Position numbers and translations under genes: made by a program
Shown here: positions 4,624 to 5,481 of the stretch, one piece after another
How the letters are laid out: each line of letters starts with the position of its first letter
How positions within the stretch are numbered: the first letter of the stretch is position 1
Assembly (NCBI GenBank): GCA_046596415.1
Contig: JBKJML010000184.1
Span: forward strand, 1-5,481
Source of the DNA: JBKJML01 sp046596415
Lineage (GTDB): Bacteria; Actinomycetota; Thermoleophilia; Gaiellales; Gaiellaceae
Reading direction: 5' to 3'
Length of the DNA: 5,481 nucleotides
Notes under the pieces: generated by a model
What the model was told of the DNA's origin: nothing
What the model saw: the letters and a program-made list of their open reading frames with translations, nothing else
Databases searched by the model: none

Positions 4624-5481
4624 ATGACGACCCGCACCGACGGCCGCACGCTCCCCTGGAGCTGGTACACCGACGAGGCAGTCCTGCGCCTCGAACAGGA
4701 GCGTGTCTTCCGGTGCGCGTGGCAGTACGCGGGCCGCGCCGACCAGGTCGCCGAGCCTGGCTCGTTCTTCGCGTACGGAGCTGGTGAGATCCCGATCGTC
4801 GTCGTCCGAGACCGGGAAGGGTCGTTGAACGCCTTCCTGAATGTCTGCCGCCACCGCGGCTCGCTGATCGTCGAGGGCGAGGGCCGCCGTGAATCGCTCC
4901 AGTGCCCGTACCACGCCTGGACCTACGGGCTCGACGGCAGCCTCCTGGCGGCGCCGCGCTCCGACCGCGAGCCGGGCTTCGACCGCAGCGAGCTCGGCCT
5001 CTGCCGGGTCGCCGTCGGCATGTGGGGCCCGTTCGTCTTCGTCAATCCCGATCCCGCCGCAGCGCCGCTCGAGGACTGGCTGGGGGAGCTGCCGCGCCTC
5101 CTCGCGGAGGGCGGTATCGACGTCGCTGCGCTCGTGTTCCATCGCCGCTCGGAGGGGAGCTACAAGGCGAACTGGAAGCTCTGCTGCGAGAACTACCTCG
5201 AGTGCTACCACTGCCAGGTCGCCCACCCGGGCTTCTCGAAGGTGATCGATGTCTCTCCCGACGCCTATCGCCTCGAGGAGAGCCGCACGTTCTCGTCGCA
5301 GTTCGCGCCGGTGCGCGAGAACGCCGTCGGCGCGTACGACCCGGTGGGCGAGGTGGCGCGCGGCCAGTTCCATTTCCTCTTCCCGAACATCACGATCAAC
5401 GTGATGGCCGGACGGCCCAACCTCTCGATCGGCCCGGTGCTGCCGGCGGGCGCACAGCGCTCGACACGCTTCCTCGACTAC
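4624..5481 (+). CDS. Rieske [2Fe-2S] non-haem iron oxygenase, alpha subunit, N-terminal 286 residues
   Basis: This is predicted to be the catalytic subunit of a two-component oxygenase that activates O2 using electrons from a separate reductase. The Rieske domain (about 30-140) has both cluster motifs: CRH at 75-77 and CPYH at 94-97, a C-x-H-x16-C-x2-H arrangement. The catalytic domain begins near 170; NWKLCCENYLECYHCQVAHP at 183-202 carries the iron ligands His196 and His201. The third ligand, an aspartate nearer the C-terminus, is beyond the right edge. Glu193 takes the place of the aspartate that links the two metal centres in naphthalene-dioxygenase-type enzymes; NYLECYHC-like sequence is typical of quaternary-amine oxygenases (glycine betaine, carnitine), so an amine substrate is possible but unproven. 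The ATG at 4624 fits the TAGATT promoter; a GTG at 4621 would add one residue. The frame runs open to the window end, where roughly a quarter to a third of a usual-length protein is missing. Confidence 0.93.
   Translation, partial: MTTRTDGRTLPWSWYTDEAVLRLEQERVFRCAWQYAGRADQVAEPGSFFAYGAGEIPIVVVRDREGSLNAFLNVCRHRGSLIVEGEGRRESLQCPYHAWTYGLDGSLLAAPRSDREPGFDRSELGLCRVAVGMWGPFVFVNPDPAAAPLEDWLGELPRLLAEGGIDVAALVFHRRSEGSYKANWKLCCENYLECYHCQVAHPGFSKVIDVSPDAYRLEESRTFSSQFAPVRENAVGAYDPVGEVARGQFHFLFPNITINVMAGRPNLSIGPVLPAGAQRSTRFLDY

Noticed and set aside
4051..5373. A long minus-strand frame running from inside the Rieske gene through the acetyltransferase
   Set aside because: Only the part from 4593 onward shows GNAT motifs. 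The upstream part is the antisense of the Rieske coding sequence, kept open by high G+C, and has no recognisable domain.
1..5481. Defence system, prophage, insertion sequence, CRISPR array, tRNA or riboswitch
   Set aside because: No direct repeats in array form, terminal inverted repeats, transposase or phage motifs, or tRNA-like sequence were seen. The genes are ordinary families on alternating strands, and the only metallopeptidase has no defence-type partner.

Overview
The window is dense, very GC-rich bacterial chromosome (roughly 70% G+C by eye), with codons strongly biased to G/C in third position. The protein set suits a high-GC actinobacterium: a DUF3417-type glucan phosphorylase, a DUF1206 membrane protein, and promoters of the TAnnnT type set directly in front of start codons. 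A deep-branching class such as Thermoleophilia is plausible, but this is inference from style and gene content; no marker gene is present.

Layout from left to right. 1-1464 (-): N-terminal 488 residues of an alpha-glucan (glycogen/maltodextrin) phosphorylase, cut by the left edge. 1465-1573: divergent intergenic region. 1574-2155 (+): DNA-3-methyladenine glycosylase I (Tag). 2145-2537 (-): hotdog-fold acyl-CoA thioesterase, overlapping the end of tag tail to tail by 11 bp. 2557-3174 (-): YgjP/DUF45-type zinc metallopeptidase, 19 bp upstream of the thioesterase on the same strand. 3239-4066 (+): DUF1206 six-helix membrane protein. 4051-4593 (-): GNAT acetyltransferase, overlapping the DUF1206 gene tail to tail by 16 bp. 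4624-5481 (+): Rieske [2Fe-2S] oxygenase alpha subunit, cut by the right edge. Nothing longer than about 110 bp lacks a gene.

The genes look like unrelated housekeeping and accessory functions (carbon storage, alkylation repair, thioester hydrolysis, proteolysis, N-acetylation, oxidative catabolism) on alternating strands rather than one pathway. The only probable co-transcribed pair is the metallopeptidase and the thioesterase. I saw no mobile element, CRISPR array, tRNA, rRNA or toxin-antitoxin pair, and no convincing new multi-gene system.

The most notable signal is in gene starts. Five of the seven genes have a TAnnnT -10-like hexamer ending exactly 6 or 7 bp before a start codon and lack a Shine-Dalgarno sequence, which predicts leaderless transcripts. 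The other two (the phosphorylase and DUF1206) have a Shine-Dalgarno-like sequence and no adjacent TAnnnT. This pattern also settles several start codons, including a shorter metallopeptidase.
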